Positions 62,322-64,000 of a stretch of 64,000 nt of DNA are shown piece after piece. The position numbers and the translations under genes are program-made. The notes beneath the pieces are model-generated. The model was not told the DNA's origin. It saw only the letters and a list, made by a program, of their open reading frames with translations, and searched no databases. Origin of the DNA: Hespellia sp. (GTDB taxonomy: Bacteria; Bacillota; Clostridia; Lachnospirales; Lachnospiraceae); NCBI GenBank assembly GCA_028689735.1, contig JAQVCP010000006.1, forward strand, positions 26,518-90,517, written 5' to 3'. Positions within the stretch are counted from its first letter, which is position 1; each line of letters starts with the position of its first letter.

Positions 62322-63833
62322 TTGGCAGAGCAGCAGAAGAACAAACAGCAAAACAATAAGCAGCAGGAACCGGATGTAAATCAGCTTAGAAAAGTGCGTC
62401 GTGAAAAACTGGCGAACTTACAGGCAGAAGGAAAGAATCCATTTGAGATCATGAAGTATGACCAGACACATCATGCGCAGGAGATCAAAGATAATTATGA
62501 TGAACTAGAGGGAAAGAATGTCTCTATTGCAGGGCGTGTTATGGCGAAGCGCGTCATGGGAAAGGCTTCTTTCTGCAATATTCAGGATTTATCTGGAAAT
62601 ATTCAGAGCTATGTTGCAAGAGATTCCATCGGGGAAGAGGAATACAAAGCATTTAAGAAGATGGATATCGGTGATATCGTTGGACTTAAGGGCGAGGTAT
62701 TTACAACAAAGATGGGTGAGATTTCCATTCATGCATCTTCCGTAGAGTTATTATCTAAGAGTCTGCAGATTCTTCCTGAGAAGTTCCACGGACTGACGAA
62801 CACAGATCTTCGTTACCGTCAGAGATATGTGGATTTGATTATGAATCCGGAGGCAAAGGATACCTTTGTGAAGCGCTCAAAGATTATCAGTTCTGTGCGC
62901 CGTTATCTGGATGGACAAGGCTTCATGGAAGTCGAGACACCTATGCTGGTTGCGAATGCCGGAGGTGCGGCTGCCCGCCCATTTGAAACACATTTTAATG
63001 CATTGAATGAAGACTTAAAACTCCGTATTTCTCTTGAATTATATTTGAAGAGACTGATCGTTGGCGGAATGGAGCGCGTTTATGAAATTGGACGTGTATT
63101 TCGTAATGAGGGATTGGATACCAGACATAATCCTGAGTTTACTCTGATGGAGTTATATCAGGCATATACCGATTACCACGGCATGATGGACCTTACAGAG
63201 AACCTGTATCGCCACGTGGCACAGGAAGTTCTCGGCACGACCCAGATCGTATACAACGGTATTGAGATGGATCTTGGCAAGCCGTTTGAGAGAATCACAA
63301 TGGTTGACGCAGTGAAGAAATATGCTGGCGTTGACTGGAACGAAGTGAAGACAGACGAGGATGCTAAGGCACTTGCCCGGGAAAAGAATATTGAATTCGA
63401 GGAGCGTCATAAGAAGGGCGATATCCTGAATCTGTTCTTTGAGGAATTTGTAGAAGAGCACCTTCTTCAGCCTACATTTGTTATGGATCATCCGGTTGAG
63501 ATCTCTCCACTTACAAAGAAGAAACCGGAGAACCCGGACTATGTAGAACGTTTCGAGTTCTTTATGAATGGCTGGGAGATGGCAAATGCGTACTCTGAGC
63601 TGAATGACCCGATTGATCAGAGAGAGCGTTTCAAGGCTCAGGAAGCACTTCTTGCTGCCGGAGATGACGAAGCTAACACGACAGACGAAGATTTCCTGAA
63701 TGCACTGGAGATCGGTATGCCGCCTACAGGTGGTATCGGATTCGGTATCGACAGAATGTGTATGCTGCTGACAGATGCGGCTGCGATCAGGGATGTACTC
63801 TTGTTCCCAACAATGAAGTCAATCGACAAGTAA
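62322..63833 (+). CDS. lysS: Lysyl-tRNA synthetase, class II
   Basis: A 503-residue class II synthetase. The OB-fold anticodon domain (about 60-165) is followed by the catalytic core with motif 1 (VEVETPMLVANAGGAAARPF), motif 2 (YEIGRVFRNEGLDTRHNPEF) and motif 3 (PTGGIGFGIDRMCML). The Gln/Asn/Lys-rich first 20 residues are disordered. AAGGGGTGG lies 5 bases before TTG 62322, the preferred start; GTG 62313 would overlap the ribosome site. The last 167 bases of the window hold no gene, only a short repeat (CGCTTACTACAA twice, 63872-63895). Confidence 0.95.
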   Translation: MAEQQKNKQQNNKQQEPDVNQLRKVRREKLANLQAEGKNPFEIMKYDQTHHAQEIKDNYDELEGKNVSIAGRVMAKRVMGKASFCNIQDLSGNIQSYVARDSIGEEEYKAFKKMDIGDIVGLKGEVFTTKMGEISIHASSVELLSKSLQILPEKFHGLTNTDLRYRQRYVDLIMNPEAKDTFVKRSKIISSVRRYLDGQGFMEVETPMLVANAGGAAARPFETHFNALNEDLKLRISLELYLKRLIVGGMERVYEIGRVFRNEGLDTRHNPEFTLMELYQAYTDYHGMMDLTENLYRHVAQEVLGTTQIVYNGIEMDLGKPFERITMVDAVKKYAGVDWNEVKTDEDAKALAREKNIEFEERHKKGDILNLFFEEFVEEHLLQPTFVMDHPVEISPLTKKKPENPDYVERFEFFMNGWEMANAYSELNDPIDQRERFKAQEALLAAGDDEANTTDEDFLNALEIGMPPTGGIGFGIDRMCMLLTDAAAIRDVLLFPTMKSIDK

Positions 63834-64000
63834 AAACCTAGTAAAATCAAGGGTTTGCGAGGTTAGGTAAGACGCTTACTACAACGCTTACTACAACAAA
63901 TTCGTAATTTGAGATGAAGAATTATGGGCTCAACTGACGGATAGCTTTGAATAAAACAGGATAAAGATTAACGAAAATAGGGACTTTCCTTTAGAAAAAT

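Noticed and set aside
63834..64000. Repeat CGCTTACTACAA after lysS considered as an attachment site
   Set aside because: Only two short direct copies are visible, with no integrase gene before the window ends; the evidence is too thin to call.

Overview
The window looks like a chromosomal segment of a Lachnospiraceae-type gut Firmicute (Clostridia; a Dorea, Mediterraneibacter or Blautia relative). The evidence is the moderate GC, strong AGGAGG-type ribosome sites with many GTG/TTG starts, a long Bacillus-type SRP RNA, a trimeric bifurcating [FeFe] hydrogenase, a SAM-I riboswitch on metK, and several small families typical of Lachnospiraceae (DUF6382, DUF6128, DUF6145, DUF6147, DUF951, TSCPD). 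The genus cannot be fixed from sequence reading alone. Almost all of the DNA is ordinary core genome. I see no prophage, complete IS, CRISPR array, rRNA or tRNA.

Layout. 1-2.0 kb: the 3' end of a Tad/Flp pilus operon, with a Cys/His protein, prepilin peptidase, TadE-like pseudopilin and DUF6382 protein joined by ATGA overlaps. 2.2-9.1 kb: rhomboid protease, orphan histidine kinase, HIT protein, an ECF-like sigma factor separated from a probable membrane anti-sigma partner by a reversed murG, a secreted DUF6147 protein, a 147-bp MITE-like element, a TSCPD protein and a YwaF-like membrane protein. 9.4-19.8 kb: degenerate GGDEF-EAL protein, Sfp-type PPTase, VanY-like peptidase, the nitrogen pair glnB-amtB with terminators in both leaders, an XRE-type acidic-repeat protein, dgt, a DUF6128 protein and tadA. 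19.9-24.8 kb: SRP RNA, an 1167-residue PAS/GGDEF/EAL protein and an aldo/keto reductase. 25-29 kb: hydCBA hydrogenase. 29.4-32.9 kb: HPt, LUD, sortase B and DUF951 genes, then rpsF-ssb-rpsR.

33-41.5 kb is the most interesting block, a hexitol PTS regulon: mtlA, a second mtlA-like IICB, the PRD regulator mtlR, then mtlF, a 1-phosphofructokinase and a SorE-type polyol-phosphate dehydrogenase. There is no classical mannitol-1-phosphate 5-dehydrogenase. The gene set fits an alternative route: mannitol-1-P oxidised next to the phosphate to fructose-1-P, then FruK to fructose-1,6-bisphosphate. The mtlA and mtlF promoters share a palindrome at identical spacing from identical -35 and -10 hexamers.

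41.8-64 kb: gdpP-rplI-dnaB, a MerR regulator, a divergent shikimate-kinase-like protein, murA, SAM riboswitch-metK, a two-component system followed by ktrB-ktrA, trmH, NfeD and SPFH proteins, argF, birA, a DUF6145 protein, coaX, dusB, greA and lysS. GdpP (c-di-AMP breakdown) and KtrA (a family often bound by c-di-AMP) both point to control of potassium and turgor by that nucleotide.
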